From Lacticaseibacillus zhaodongensis (GTDB lineage: Bacteria > Bacillota > Bacilli > Lactobacillales > Lactobacillaceae), in assembly GCF_009687905.1 (NCBI RefSeq), contig NZ_BLBG01000005.1, positions 1 to 64,000 on the forward strand: 64,000 nucleotides of DNA, written 5' to 3'. The notes below the pieces were generated by a model. It made no database searches and had not been told where the DNA came from. It worked only from the letters and a program-made list of their open reading frames with translations. Each line of letters starts with the position of its first letter. Position 1 is the first letter of the stretch. Made by a program: the position numbers and the translations under genes. This document shows, piece after piece, positions 26,178 to 35,159 of this stretch.

Positions 26178-27278
26178 ATGATTCTGATGCTGTCGAACAT
26201 GTACCCATCCGCCAAGTACCCGAACTACGGCGTTTTCGTGAAGAACCTCTACGAAGCCATGGCCCAGGAACTGCCGATGGAGCAGGTGGTCTTAAACAAA
26301 CACGTTAATAAGTGGCACAAGCTGCGCGCATACATCGCGTATTTTGCAAAATCATTCGTGCACATCATGAGCCGTAAAACGCAGATCGTCTTCGTCAGCT
26401 ATGCCAGCTACAACGCCTTCCCAACGCTGCTCGCGCGGGCGCTCGGGCGACGGCCGCTGATCATCACCAACCTCCACGGCAGTGACGTCACGACTGAGTC
26501 CAGCCTGGCGCAGCACCTGAACTTCCTGACCGCAGCGATTTTGAAGCACTCAGACACAGTCATCGTGCCGTCCCCGAGCTTCAAGACCATGTCGGAGCAC
26601 AAGTACGGCTACAGCGGCGCCATCGTTTCCCCGTCCGGCGGGGTCGACACGACTTACTTCAAGCCGCAGCCCGCGCAAAAGCAGCCCGGCGTGATCAACC
26701 TCGGCTACATCAGCCGCGTGGACGAGAACAAGGGCTGGAACGTGGTCCTCGGAGCGGTCCGCGACCTCATGCAGGACAATGCCGCGCCCAAGGTCCACCT
26801 GACACTGGTCGGCAGCGGTACCGCCGACGCCGAGTGCGCTCAGATGATCAAGGACTACGGGCTCAGCGATGTGGTGACGCGCATCGCAATGTTGCCGCAA
26901 GCCGAGCTGCTCGGTCAGTACAACAAGCTGGATGTCCTTGCCTTCCCCGGCGCCGGCACTGCGACCGGCGAGAGCCTCGGCCTCGTCGGTCTGGAAGCCA
27001 TGGCCTGCGGGGTGCCCGTCATCGGGGCCGATTACGGCGGCATCGCCACTTACGTCGAGGAGGGCCAGAACGGTTACCTATTCGACCGCAAGCCTGGTGA
27101 TGACAGCAGTAGCGCGAGTCTCGCGGCCAAAATCCGCAAGTTCGCGGGTCTGGACGCGGACGCTCGCGCTGCGATGGCGCAGAATGCCCGCGCGACGGCA
27201 TTGCGTTACGACGCCAAGAAGGTCAATGCGGAGTTGGTGGCCAAACTCAAGGCCAAGTACGGCGAGCTATTACAATAG
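26178..27278 (+). CDS. Glycosyltransferase family 4
   Basis: A 366-residue GT-B fold transferase. The N-terminal lobe begins MILMLSNMYPS with the early motif YGVFVKNL. The C-terminal donor lobe has GYISRVDENKGW and the nucleotide-sugar motif ESLGLVGLEAMACGVPVIG, with the EX7E glutamates. AGGAAGG lies before the ATG, 36 bases after the GT2 stop. It likely works with that enzyme in an exopolysaccharide, teichoic acid or glycoprotein glycan. Given the many surface proteins in the window, protein glycosylation is one option, but nothing here proves it. Confidence 0.88.
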   Translation: MILMLSNMYPSAKYPNYGVFVKNLYEAMAQELPMEQVVLNKHVNKWHKLRAYIAYFAKSFVHIMSRKTQIVFVSYASYNAFPTLLARALGRRPLIITNLHGSDVTTESSLAQHLNFLTAAILKHSDTVIVPSPSFKTMSEHKYGYSGAIVSPSGGVDTTYFKPQPAQKQPGVINLGYISRVDENKGWNVVLGAVRDLMQDNAAPKVHLTLVGSGTADAECAQMIKDYGLSDVVTRIAMLPQAELLGQYNKLDVLAFPGAGTATGESLGLVGLEAMACGVPVIGADYGGIATYVEEGQNGYLFDRKPGDDSSSASLAAKIRKFAGLDADARAAMAQNARATALRYDAKKVNAELVAKLKAKYGELLQ

Positions 27279-27294
27279 TAGAATTAGTTTTAGA

Positions 27295-27340
27295 TACGGC
27301 AGCACTCGTTCCGCTTCGACGGGGTGGGTGCTGCCGTTTG
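27295..27340 (+). terminator. Terminator after glycosyltransferases
   Basis: ACGGCAGCAC pairs with GTGCTGCCGT, with further pairing inside, followed by TTTGTG. Confidence 0.85.
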
Positions 27341-27813
27341 TGTGCAAGCACCTAGTTTGCTTGCGCGCAGGTGCTGACAAGCAACACGCGGACGGTAAAA
27401 CTAGCATATCAGGGTCAGGACATATTTTTACAAACGCGCAATATGTCGCAAAAAGTCAAGCGGGACAAGGGTTTCAGCGATTGCTAAAAATATGGCTTGA
27501 TACAATGTTCACAAATTGGCTTGGAATTGCAGTTGAATCGGTCTCGGCACACCGCGGTTTCTGGGTTTGCTAAAAGATGGTGCGGCAATTTGCTGGATCC
27601 GGCATTTAGCGGGTTCGCAGGTTGGGCGCCCGCCGCACTCCATATTTTGACGTATTCGTGAAAGCCAGTGGTGACAAGGGTTTGCGGGCGGTTCTGCGCA
27701 TATTTTATTATATGTCCCGACCCAGTTTTGGACCTTTGCGCCGTGCTCTGTTGCGAGTCAGCGGTCGATTGCGAGTTGCGCCGATGTTGGGGGCTTTGCT
27801 GACCACAACAAAA
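27341..27813. other. Gene-free region with imperfect inverted repeats
   Basis: No convincing gene. GGGTCAGGACATAT (from 27412) recurs inverted as ATATGTCCCGACCC near 27711-27724, and GACAAGGGTTT occurs twice in direct order (27466 and 27672). This could be the remains of a small mobile element or only a set of chance hairpins. Confidence 0.3.
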
Positions 27814-27844
27814 TGACCACCATCCGGGGTCCAGATGGTGGTCA
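27814..27844 (-). terminator. Terminator of the 939-residue SLAP protein gene
   Basis: A perfect 11-bp stem TGACCACCATC / GATGGTGGTCA with TTTTG after it on the minus strand. Confidence 0.85.
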
Positions 27845-27874
27845 ACAGGGGGAAAAGAACGCGGGAGTGAACCA

Positions 27875-30694
27875 TTACTTGGCGGCGAAGTTGACGTATG
27901 CTGCGTCCACGTACTGGTCGCCGCCAAGGTTGTAAAGCTTGGTCTTCCCGATGTAAATGATTTTGCCGAAGCAGTGCCACTTGCTACCGTTGCGCAGCTT
28001 TTTGGCGGTGCCGTTCGGATTGCGGACCAACTTGCCTTGCCGCGTCCACACCTGGACCCCGTAGCCGGCCACGTACTTGATCGTGGCCGTGCCGATCATC
28101 GTGCTAGGAGCGATGTCCGGCTGCTTGGTTCCGGTGGTGGGGATGTGCTGGTCAGTCGCCGCGGTCAGCGTGAGGGGGGATGCATTGATTTCCGCGGTGG
28201 TCTGAACTGGTGTGGTTGATCCAGTACCCGTTGGCTTGTCAAAAGGTGGCGCAACGACAGGCTGCTGCGCCCGAAACGCAGCTAGCGTGCTGGTTAGCAG
28301 CGCCTGCCGCAGAGCTTTGCGTGCGGCCTGCAACTCACTGAGCAGTTGCGGTAGTGCTTCTCCGCTACTACCTGGCGTTTTCAGCTCGCTTTCGGCGCGC
28401 GCGTACGCCTGCAGTAAGTTGCCGTACTCCGGTAAATTCTGGGTAGTGCTGAGATGCTGTTCCTGAATGATGCCGAGAAGGAAGCCGACGTCCGGTGTTA
28501 ATGTATGCAGCGCATTCAGGGCACTAGCATCTTCTGGGGTTGAACTGGTGGTTGCCGGTTCGGTGGTCTGGGCCGCCGCTGCTTGCGCAATGTGTCGCTG
28601 CAGTGTTTGCACCGCGGTGTTGAGCCGACTTGTCCAGGCTTGGGCGGTGGTTATGTCGGTGATTTGCTGATTGGCGAGAGCCGCACCGCAGGCATCTAGT
28701 TGTTGCTGGACGGCATTGATGTCGGTGGCGAATTCCGGAGAGCTCGGCGCGCGATTTTGAAATGCTTGGGCGAGACTGACCATTGTGCGGGTGTAATTAG
28801 TGGCCGCCTGTTTTGCGGCTTGGGCAGCCGCTTCCTGTTCAGCCTTGGTTTTGACGATGCTGCTTTGCAAAATTTGCACGGAGTCGTTCAACTTGGCAGC
28901 CCAAGCCTTGGCCATGGTCATATCGGTAATTTGCTGATTGGTGATGGCCTGTTCACACGCTGTGATCTGTGCATTGAGCTGCTGGTATTCCATGGTCGTT
29001 TGGTTCGTGGCCGCCGCTTGTTTGAGGTAGGCACTAGCAATCGTGATTGCATTCGTGGTGTAGGCAACTGCCATCTTTTGTTCAACGCGCGCTGCTTCTT
29101 GCTGGGCAGCTAGCTCAGTCTGGAGCTTGCTAACGCTGGTCTTGAGGGTCTGAACAGATGCGTTGAGTTGAGTAACCAAAGTTTTTGCGGCGGTCATGTC
29201 AGAAATCTGTTTGTTAGCGATGGCCTGCGCGCAGGTGGTGATTTGCTGGCCAAGATTCTGGTAGTCCTGCGCGTAATGGCTATCTACGGGTGTTTGTTGG
29301 TAGTAGGCACTGGCAACGGTGAGTGCGTTCTGGGTGAAGGCTACGGCCGCTTTCTGTTCAGCTGCCTTGGCCTGTTCTTGCGCGGTTTTCTTGGCTTGCG
29401 CGTCAGCAACTTCGGTTTTAAGCGTTTGGAAGACAGCACTTAGTTTTGTGGACCAGTCCTTGGCAATTTGTTCGCGGTCGATTTGGTCTGCAGGAGCTGA
29501 AGTGCCACGGTTTTGGAATGCTTGGACGGCTGCCCTCAACTTTGCGTCCCAGTCTTTGGCCGTTGCAAGATCGTGAACTTGCTGATTAGTAATGGCCTTT
29601 TCACAGTCAGCTATTACTTTGCTTAGTGCTTGGTACTCCGGGGTGGATCGATCCGCCATTGTCGTAGGTTTCAGGATAGCTTTTGTGCGTTTAACTGCAG
29701 CACGGGCATAAACGTTTGCTTCCTTTTGTTCATCGGATTGTTTGCTAGCTGCTGCAGCAACACCGTCTTTGAGTGCTTGCAGCGCATCGGCCAGTGTCTG
29801 ATTCAGCTTCTGGAGCGTGGCCTCGTCTGCAGTATCTGCAACACCCTTCGCTGCTGATAATGCATCAGCAAAAGTCTTGTACTCGGGTGCACTCGTTGCA
29901 GTTGGCGTTTGCTGGAGGTAGGTCTCGGCGGTGGAGATGGTGGCCTGCAATGTGGTCTTAGCACTTGAAATTGGTGTCGTTGCGACCTTCGCAGTTCCAA
30001 TTGGCGGTGTGTTGAGCGCAGCTACTTCCAAATTTCTTAGCTCGTCAGCATCAGCAATTGCTTGTGCCACTGTCTTGTAATAAGGTGCGGCTTGTTTCCT
30101 GTTTTCAACTACCTGTTGAAATTTGGTAATGAATGCCGCGTATTCTGGTGACTGTTTCTGACCAGGTGACAGTTGATCGATAAATTCATAGGCAACCATG
30201 TAGGCTTGATTAATGCAAGCTTTTGCCCGATTAAGCTCTGAAGCAGTGTCATGATACTTTTTCTGGGAAGCCTCAGCATCAGCGTTACGCGCCGCGTCTC
30301 CTTGCTGGATTATGCGATCAGCAGTTGCCTTTCCGGGTGATGTTGACGGATTGTTTGGTTCTGATTGAGCTAGGAAATTGTTGAGTTGAATGATTGCTTG
30401 TTCCAGCTGAGTGCGGGTTGAACTCCCAGCAGCCGTGTGCGTTGTGGCTAATTGGTTATTGTAGAGTGATACCCGAGTCATCAAGGTTCGGTAAGTTGTG
30501 AAATCAATGTTGAGGGCCTGCAACTGTTCCGGTGTAGCTAGATACTTATCTTGCTCTGGTATTTCATTAACGTAAAGGTATGCGTGTGCAGTCACGCAGC
30601 CAATCGCGGTTGGTGCGACTGCGAGTGCCGCCGCTAGCGTTGCCGCGATTGCCAAACCGTGGTGGTGCGGTCCATGGGGGTGTAGGATTTTCAT
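27875..30694 (-). CDS. Large secreted SLAP-domain protein with cysteine-bearing helical repeats
   Basis: A 939-residue exported protein. The N-terminus is His-rich (MKILHPHGPHHHG) before a hydrophobic signal segment. At least four helical repeats of 90-120 residues begin near 326, 450, 541 and 631; they resemble FIVAR-type bundles, and each holds one cysteine in a motif such as ITTCAQAI or ITACEQAI, followed by an NQQITD segment. The last 85 residues form a SLAP domain (NLGGDQYVDAAYV), which binds the wall without covalent linkage. GGAG precedes the ATG. AIGC in the signal is a poor lipobox, so cleavage after AHA is more likely. The function is unknown. Confidence 0.85.
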   Translation of the reverse strand: MKILHPHGPHHHGLAIAATLAAALAVAPTAIGCVTAHAYLYVNEIPEQDKYLATPEQLQALNIDFTTYRTLMTRVSLYNNQLATTHTAAGSSTRTQLEQAIIQLNNFLAQSEPNNPSTSPGKATADRIIQQGDAARNADAEASQKKYHDTASELNRAKACINQAYMVAYEFIDQLSPGQKQSPEYAAFITKFQQVVENRKQAAPYYKTVAQAIADADELRNLEVAALNTPPIGTAKVATTPISSAKTTLQATISTAETYLQQTPTATSAPEYKTFADALSAAKGVADTADEATLQKLNQTLADALQALKDGVAAAASKQSDEQKEANVYARAAVKRTKAILKPTTMADRSTPEYQALSKVIADCEKAITNQQVHDLATAKDWDAKLRAAVQAFQNRGTSAPADQIDREQIAKDWSTKLSAVFQTLKTEVADAQAKKTAQEQAKAAEQKAAVAFTQNALTVASAYYQQTPVDSHYAQDYQNLGQQITTCAQAIANKQISDMTAAKTLVTQLNASVQTLKTSVSKLQTELAAQQEAARVEQKMAVAYTTNAITIASAYLKQAAATNQTTMEYQQLNAQITACEQAITNQQITDMTMAKAWAAKLNDSVQILQSSIVKTKAEQEAAAQAAKQAATNYTRTMVSLAQAFQNRAPSSPEFATDINAVQQQLDACGAALANQQITDITTAQAWTSRLNTAVQTLQRHIAQAAAAQTTEPATTSSTPEDASALNALHTLTPDVGFLLGIIQEQHLSTTQNLPEYGNLLQAYARAESELKTPGSSGEALPQLLSELQAARKALRQALLTSTLAAFRAQQPVVAPPFDKPTGTGSTTPVQTTAEINASPLTLTAATDQHIPTTGTKQPDIAPSTMIGTATIKYVAGYGVQVWTRQGKLVRNPNGTAKKLRNGSKWHCFGKIIYIGKTKLYNLGGDQYVDAAYVNFAAK

Positions 30695-31021
30695 CTATTA
30701 TCTCCTCATCGTCTTTGACTTGAGTGTCAGCGCAAAAAATCCGGTTCATGCTTGGAACTCATGCTTTAATTTTATTTCCTCCAGGCGGGAGATAAAACAA
30801 GCCTCTAATTGCATCTTGGCAAAGAATAACGATTCTGCGCTATGGATTACCGTGGCCACGACGATAAAGAACAAAATTACGCTGCGACTGCAGCCCTTAA
30901 AAAGTTGTCATCCGGGTCGGAACTACCATCAGAGCGCATTCCGTAGTCAAAAGATGGCACTCTTTCTTACCGCATTTGCAGCCGTAAATATGAATCGATT
31001 GTTGATGGCCCATAAATTTGA
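30695..31021. other. Intergenic region upstream of the large SLAP gene
   Basis: The open frames here look spurious and have no ribosome site. It should carry the promoter for the minus-strand gene at 30694, but I could not assign one. Nothing else was seen. Confidence 0.3.
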
Positions 31022-31053
31022 CCAAAAAAAGAGGATCGCAATCAGCGACCCTT
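31022..31053 (-). terminator. Terminator of the 201-residue SLAP gene
   Basis: On the minus strand AAGGGTCGC pairs with GCGATCCT(C)TT and runs into TTTTTTT. Confidence 0.75.
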
Positions 31054-31074
31054 AATCAGTGAGATATTAAATAC

Positions 31075-31680
31075 TTACTTCTTCGGCGTGAAGTTGATGA
31101 AGTTGGCGTCAATGAACTGGTCGCCGCCAAGGTTGTACATCCGGCTGCCGTTGAGGTTCAGCACGCTGCCGAAGATCCGCCAGTTGGTGCCGTGTTGCAG
31201 CTTCTTCGCGGTCCCGTTCTTGTTGTAGACAACCTTGCCGTCCAGCGTCCACACCTGAATGCCGTAGCCGCGGACGTAATTGATGCGACCGTTGCCGGTG
31301 TAGGTGACTGAGTGGTTGACCGCGAGAATCATGGCTCTTTGGGCGCTGCGGAGGTGCTCAATTAACGTGCCAATTTTGTCACTCGTTAGTGAAGGGGTGT
31401 TTTTCAGTGCCTCGGTGGCCTCATCGATGGCGCTCTTCAGCTTGGCATACTCGCTGCCGCCTTTCAGCATTGCCGGCGCGGAGTCTAAGGTACTCTTCGC
31501 ACTATCGCGCATGCCAATCAAGCCGACATCACCAGGGCTGCGGGTGCTTGTTGCGGCAAACACTGGCGTCGCGGTGGACAGGCTAAATGCGGTAGCGGTA
31601 ATTGGTGCCATCATGAGGGCTGCGGAGATTGCCGCAGCGAAGTGAATGCCTTTGCGTGCAGTAGTTGACTTTGTCTTCAT
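31075..31680 (-). CDS. Small secreted SLAP-domain protein
   Basis: A 201-residue exported protein: basic n-region, hydrophobic signal, cleavage likely after ATPVFAA, a short helical middle (about 60-120) and a C-terminal SLAP domain (NYVRGYGIQVWTLDGKV and YNLGGDQFIDANFINF). The second in-frame ATG (31680) is chosen because AAAGG lies 9 bases upstream, while the first ATG touches it. It sits between two larger SLAP genes on the same strand, each with its own terminator, so each is a separate unit. Its role in the cell wall is unknown. Confidence 0.85.
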   Translation of the reverse strand: MKTKSTTARKGIHFAAAISAALMMAPITATAFSLSTATPVFAATSTRSPGDVGLIGMRDSAKSTLDSAPAMLKGGSEYAKLKSAIDEATEALKNTPSLTSDKIGTLIEHLRSAQRAMILAVNHSVTYTGNGRINYVRGYGIQVWTLDGKVVYNKNGTAKKLQHGTNWRIFGSVLNLNGSRMYNLGGDQFIDANFINFTPKK

Positions 31681-31885
31681 GGGAATCATCCTTTCCTTAA
31701 CCTAGCGTAGTAAGCATCCCGCAGCCGCCTAGCTCCGGGCCGACATGTATGCACACAGCTGTGTGGTGATGAGTGCCGCGCTCATCGGGTGTTCCTTACA
31801 TCTAAAATTTTACAGGGTTGAGGCACCTGATACAAACTATAAGCAGCAATTAAATCAGCAAAATTTTTGCGTATTTGGATCCAAC

Positions 31886-31930
31886 AAAAAGTCCCCACAA
31901 TCGTTATTGCCAACGACCGTGAGGACTCTT
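31886..31930 (-). terminator. Terminator of the 375-residue SLAP gene
   Basis: On the minus strand AGTCCTCAC pairs with GTGGGGACT, with a second inner stem (CGTT/AACG), then TTTTTG. It lies about 83 bases after the stop codon. Confidence 0.75.
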
Positions 31931-32012
31931 TCCCTGGAGATGAGGTCTACTAGCGGGGAAACCAGCAAACGTTCATCATTTGATTCAGTTAGTTCGGGCT
32001 TTGAAGTGGGGA

Positions 32013-33140
32013 TTACTTCTTGGCTGCGAATGATACGTAGTTAGCGTCGATGAACTGATCGCCACCGAGGTTGTACATCTTGCTACCATTGATGTTCAGA
32101 ATTGGGCCAAAGACCTTCCACTTGGTGCCACCCTTGAGCTTCTTGGCGGTACCGTTGCTGTTCTTGACCATCTTGCCACCAATTGTCCAGACCTGGATGC
32201 CGTAGTTCTTCGGGTAACGGATGGTACCGACACCGGAGTAAACAACGGAAGCTTTAACGAGGTCCTTCATGGCAGCCGTTGCGGCGTTAAGGTTTACGAC
32301 ATCCGTTGCAAGTTCCACAGCAGGAGTGGTTTTGTTGTTAATTTGGTCTGCGGTTGCATCAATCAAGTCGCCGAGCCTCTGGTATTGGTCACTGTCCTGC
32401 AGGAAGATTGGAACGGTGCTGTATTCCTTCTTAGCAGCGTTGGATGCATCGATAGCAGCTTGCTGATTGCTGGTTGTTGCAAGATTTGCACCAGTGATTG
32501 CTTTCAGGTAATCATTCATGTTGTTGATGATGCTGCTTGCCTGCATCTCCGAAACGGAACCGCTGTTGACCATGCCCGTAGCCGTTTGCAGTGCGCTCAG
32601 CAGGTATTTACCGTTCGTTGAGTTTTGCTGTGCGTACGTGAGCTTGTAGTAGGCATTGGTGAAGTTGGTTAGCTGAGTCCGCAGAGTTGTAAGTGCGGAA
32701 GCAGTGCTGTTAGTGGTTGGGGTCGAAGTGGTACTGAACTTTGCCAGTGCTGTTTGAACTAACTGATCGGCCTGCGTCAAGCTGGACACGATACCGGAGC
32801 TGGCAGTTCCAGCAGCTAGCTGGGCTTTGGCGAGATTGATCTGAGTCTGCGCATTTGAGTATGCTGACGAGACGGTTAGCTGATCAACGTAGCTAAGCTT
32901 AGAGAATGCAGTACTGGACTTTAATGTTTGCAGATTGTTGGCATCAGAATACAGAGCCGCTACTAAGGCGGAGGCTGTTGCTGCGTCGCTAACTGCTTGT
33001 GTGTTGATGGGTGATGTTGTGTCGGCAAAAGTGCTGACGGTTCCCATTGCCACGGGAGCCAGCATAATTGCGGAACTGACAACGGCAGCCAAACGGATAC
33101 CGTTGTGTTTAGAATTTATTTGATGTTTGTATGATTTCAT
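32013..33140 (-). CDS. Secreted SLAP-domain protein
   Basis: A 375-residue exported protein. The signal ends SAIMLAPVAMGTVSTFA and is nearly the same as in the SLAP protein at 38561, so the two are paralogs. A long helical, Ser/Thr/Ala-rich body follows, then a SLAP domain (PKNYGIQVWTIGGKM and NLGGDQFIDANYVSF). GGAGG stands 8 bases before the ATG at 33140; the frame upstream to 33281 is not coding. It may be a minor S-layer-like or wall-associated protein. Confidence 0.87.
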   Translation of the reverse strand: MKSYKHQINSKHNGIRLAAVVSSAIMLAPVAMGTVSTFADTTSPINTQAVSDAATASALVAALYSDANNLQTLKSSTAFSKLSYVDQLTVSSAYSNAQTQINLAKAQLAAGTASSGIVSSLTQADQLVQTALAKFSTTSTPTTNSTASALTTLRTQLTNFTNAYYKLTYAQQNSTNGKYLLSALQTATGMVNSGSVSEMQASSIINNMNDYLKAITGANLATTSNQQAAIDASNAAKKEYSTVPIFLQDSDQYQRLGDLIDATADQINNKTTPAVELATDVVNLNAATAAMKDLVKASVVYSGVGTIRYPKNYGIQVWTIGGKMVKNSNGTAKKLKGGTKWKVFGPILNINGSKMYNLGGDQFIDANYVSFAAKK

Positions 33141-33360
33141 TGACAATTCCTCCAAACGTTCAGATTCGGCGTTTGCACACACTGGCCCAGCAGTGAATGT
33201 TGAGCGGCAACTCATCGTCCGCATAGTGATACGTCGCTTGTCACTACAAGTTGATTGTAACTGACTTTGTCGTTTTAGCAAACACTTTCAGGTAGCGCTA
33301 TCAAAATGTCAACATTGACACATACTGGTAATGACATTCAGCTTAAGTTAATTCGTATTG

Positions 33361-33401
33361 AAAAATGCCCTCGACCGCATCACACGGCCGGGGGCATCGT
33401 T
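33361..33401 (-). terminator. Terminator of the DUF1659/DUF2922 pair
   Basis: ATGCCC.CG.CCG pairs with CGG.CG.GGGCAT, with TTTTTC following on the minus strand. Confidence 0.85.
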
Positions 33402-33413
33402 TCATACTACCTA

Positions 33414-33641
33414 TTAAAGCTGGTTAACGAAGATGTCGGTGCTCTCCGTGTCGACCGCCCGGGCTGCGACTGCCTGGGCGTACATCTTCACCCCGTCTGG
33501 AGTGTAGAACTGGTCGGCATCGATCAGTGCCTGCATGAACTTCTGGGCTGCTTCTTGAGTGAGGTTACCCTCATAAGCGCTCAGGCGCAGGCTCTTGGAC
33601 TTGTTATCGCCGGTTTTGAAACTGAAGTTAATACTCCGCAT
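33414..33641 (-). CDS. DUF2922 family protein
   Basis: A 75-residue protein with an FSFKTGDNKSKSLRLS start and the FMQALIDADQFYTPDG segment typical of DUF2922. AAGGGGG lies 7 bases before the ATG. It is the second gene of a pair with a DUF1659-like gene; the two families commonly occur together in Firmicutes. It is likely cytosolic, with no signal peptide. The function is unknown. The pair is divergent from a sigma factor gene, 616 bases away. Confidence 0.8.
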   Translation of the reverse strand: MRSINFSFKTGDNKSKSLRLSAYEGNLTQEAAQKFMQALIDADQFYTPDGVKMYAQAVAARAVDTESTDIFVNQL

Positions 33642-33670
33642 GTTAGTTCCCCCTTATTTATGAATGCCTG

Positions 33671-33952
33671 TTAGGCCTGGCTGCCGTCCGTGGTTGGTTC
33701 GGTAGCTGGGCTGGTGGTGTCAACAGGCGTTGTCGTGGTGTCTGCTGTTACGAGTGCATCGGTGGAGACGGTGATTGCAGACAGCTGCAGGTTCGGCAAC
33801 AGGGCCTTGAATTCCTCCCCAAGCGCGAGCAGCTTCGCTTCATCGGGGTGCTCAGTTAAGCCGTTCAAGATGTGGTTATGCTTGAGCGCCTTGGGATCAG
33901 CTGGGTCGATGAAGGTGTAAGTGACAGATGCTGAATCGTAGTTAATAGCCAT
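33671..33952 (-). CDS. DUF1659-like protein
   Basis: A 93-residue protein with the core YTFIDPADPKALKHNHILNG, an early beta-rich half and a Thr/Pro/Asp-rich tail after residue 68. AGGAGG lies 8 bases before the ATG. It is 29 bases upstream of the DUF2922 gene on the same strand and shares its terminator. Assignment to DUF1659 rests on size, pairing and general pattern and is less sure than its partner's. The Thr-rich tail is unusual. Confidence 0.65.
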   Translation of the reverse strand: MAINYDSASVTYTFIDPADPKALKHNHILNGLTEHPDEAKLLALGEEFKALLPNLQLSAITVSTDALVTADTTTTPVDTTSPATEPTTDGSQA

Positions 33953-34568
33953 GATGATGTCCTCCTGATTGGTTGCTGCCGGTAGCCAGTCTGCCAGCAG
34001 CTAGCTGGGTAAGGTGTGCGGCCGCTTGCGCCTTACACAGATACAAAGCAGTTTGGTTGCGTTTTCGCCACAAAATGAGTCTGGACATTCAGTGCTTGTT
34101 CCGGCTTGATGCTTACAGCACTTTATTTAGCAGTTGCTTCAATCTGCGCACGTCAAAACTGACTAAGTAGCGCATGCAATCCTGAACAGATAGCTACTAG
34201 CATTAATGATTCCAATATTCAAATATTTATAACCAGCATGGATTGTGCAGTTATGCCGGAACTGACCTGTTTTATGGACACCGTACAGTCAGCCGGCACC
34301 GATGAAATGCCGTTTTGTCGGACCCAACAACACATTAAATGATGACCACGACACGCGGCCGATGCACCGCACCAATAAGCCACAGCTGGTGGGGGTACCC
34401 CATATCAACTTGGACTGGCCATTCCTTTATTTATAAGACTTAAACAGCTTATCAATGTTAGCTGCATATAATCATCAATCTGGATAACATTAAGCTTAAG
34501 GGGCGGGTACGACGTGCTTCTAGTGGGATTAGACTGAACTATTTTGAATAAACATGGGGGAATTTAAC
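33953..34568. other. Long intergenic region before sigma factor gene
   Basis: About 600 bases without a believable gene. A TATAAT lies at 34467-34472 about 100 bases before the sigma start, without a clear -35. The palindrome GGGGTACCCC lies near 34392. The rest is unexplained; length and position suggest regulatory input to the sigma gene. Confidence 0.3.
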
Positions 34569-35123
34569 ATGGAGCTAAAAACTTGTACGCAAGGTTTCGC
34601 AATGTACGAGGAACACAAGAAGGTGGTAATTAACGCGGTTTATCGCTGCAACAAAACGCCGCAAGATAGTGACTTTGAAGATTATATTCAGGAAGGCATG
34701 TGGATTTACATTGAGTATTTCCGCAGGTACCGGGATCCGATTATCTCGGAGGATGAGGTCATCAAGTTCAACCGTTTGGCTGGACGCTTTGTCTATCTGG
34801 ACTTACGTCGCCACATGAATCGGGAGCGGCGGGGGCAACAATTGGCAGGTAATTCCCTAGAAGAACTCACGTTGAATGGGGATGAACCCGCCGCCAGTCG
34901 CCGGAGCGAGGAGACTGTGGAGATGCGAAGCCAGGTGAACCAGCTGTGGGAGGTTCTGAACGACCGCGAGCGCTCTGTGCTCAGCCTGCGGTATATCCGT
35001 TGCCTGAGTAATCGTGAAATCGGTCTGGTAATGGGCTTGTCTTCGTCATATGTAGGCGCGATCCGGCGCAGTATTCAAGCGAAGTGGCTCACTCTCGAAA
35101 GTGAGTCGGAAACTTTGAAATAG
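34569..35123 (+). CDS. Alternative sigma factor, ComX/SigH-like
   Basis: A 184-residue sigma-70 family protein. Region 2 is seen as DFEDYIQEGMWIYIEYF (near residue 40), and region 4 as LNDRERSVLSLRYIRCLSNREIG with a helix-turn-helix (about 125-165). Size and layout match the SigH/ComX group that drives competence or late stationary genes in lactic acid bacteria. GGGGG lies 8 bases before the ATG at 34569; the ATG at 34554 overlaps that site. It is followed by a gene of unknown function in the same orientation. Targets are unknown. Confidence 0.8.
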   Translation: MELKTCTQGFAMYEEHKKVVINAVYRCNKTPQDSDFEDYIQEGMWIYIEYFRRYRDPIISEDEVIKFNRLAGRFVYLDLRRHMNRERRGQQLAGNSLEELTLNGDEPAASRRSEETVEMRSQVNQLWEVLNDRERSVLSLRYIRCLSNREIGLVMGLSSSYVGAIRRSIQAKWLTLESESETLK

Positions 35124-35159
35124 TTGTCGTTTCGTATACTGATAAAGGAGTGATATTCG

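Noticed and set aside
30589-30603. AIGC in the signal of the 939-residue protein considered as a lipobox
   Set aside because: Position -3 would be Ala and the following residues offer a better signal peptidase I site at AHA; a lipoprotein is less likely.
30720-31055. A 111-codon plus-strand frame between SLAP genes
   Set aside because: No ribosome site or promoter, overlaps a terminator, and the sequence resembles no protein.
31745-32044. A 99-codon plus-strand frame across the end of the SLAP gene
   Set aside because: It spans a clear minus-strand terminator and overlaps the coding end of a real gene.
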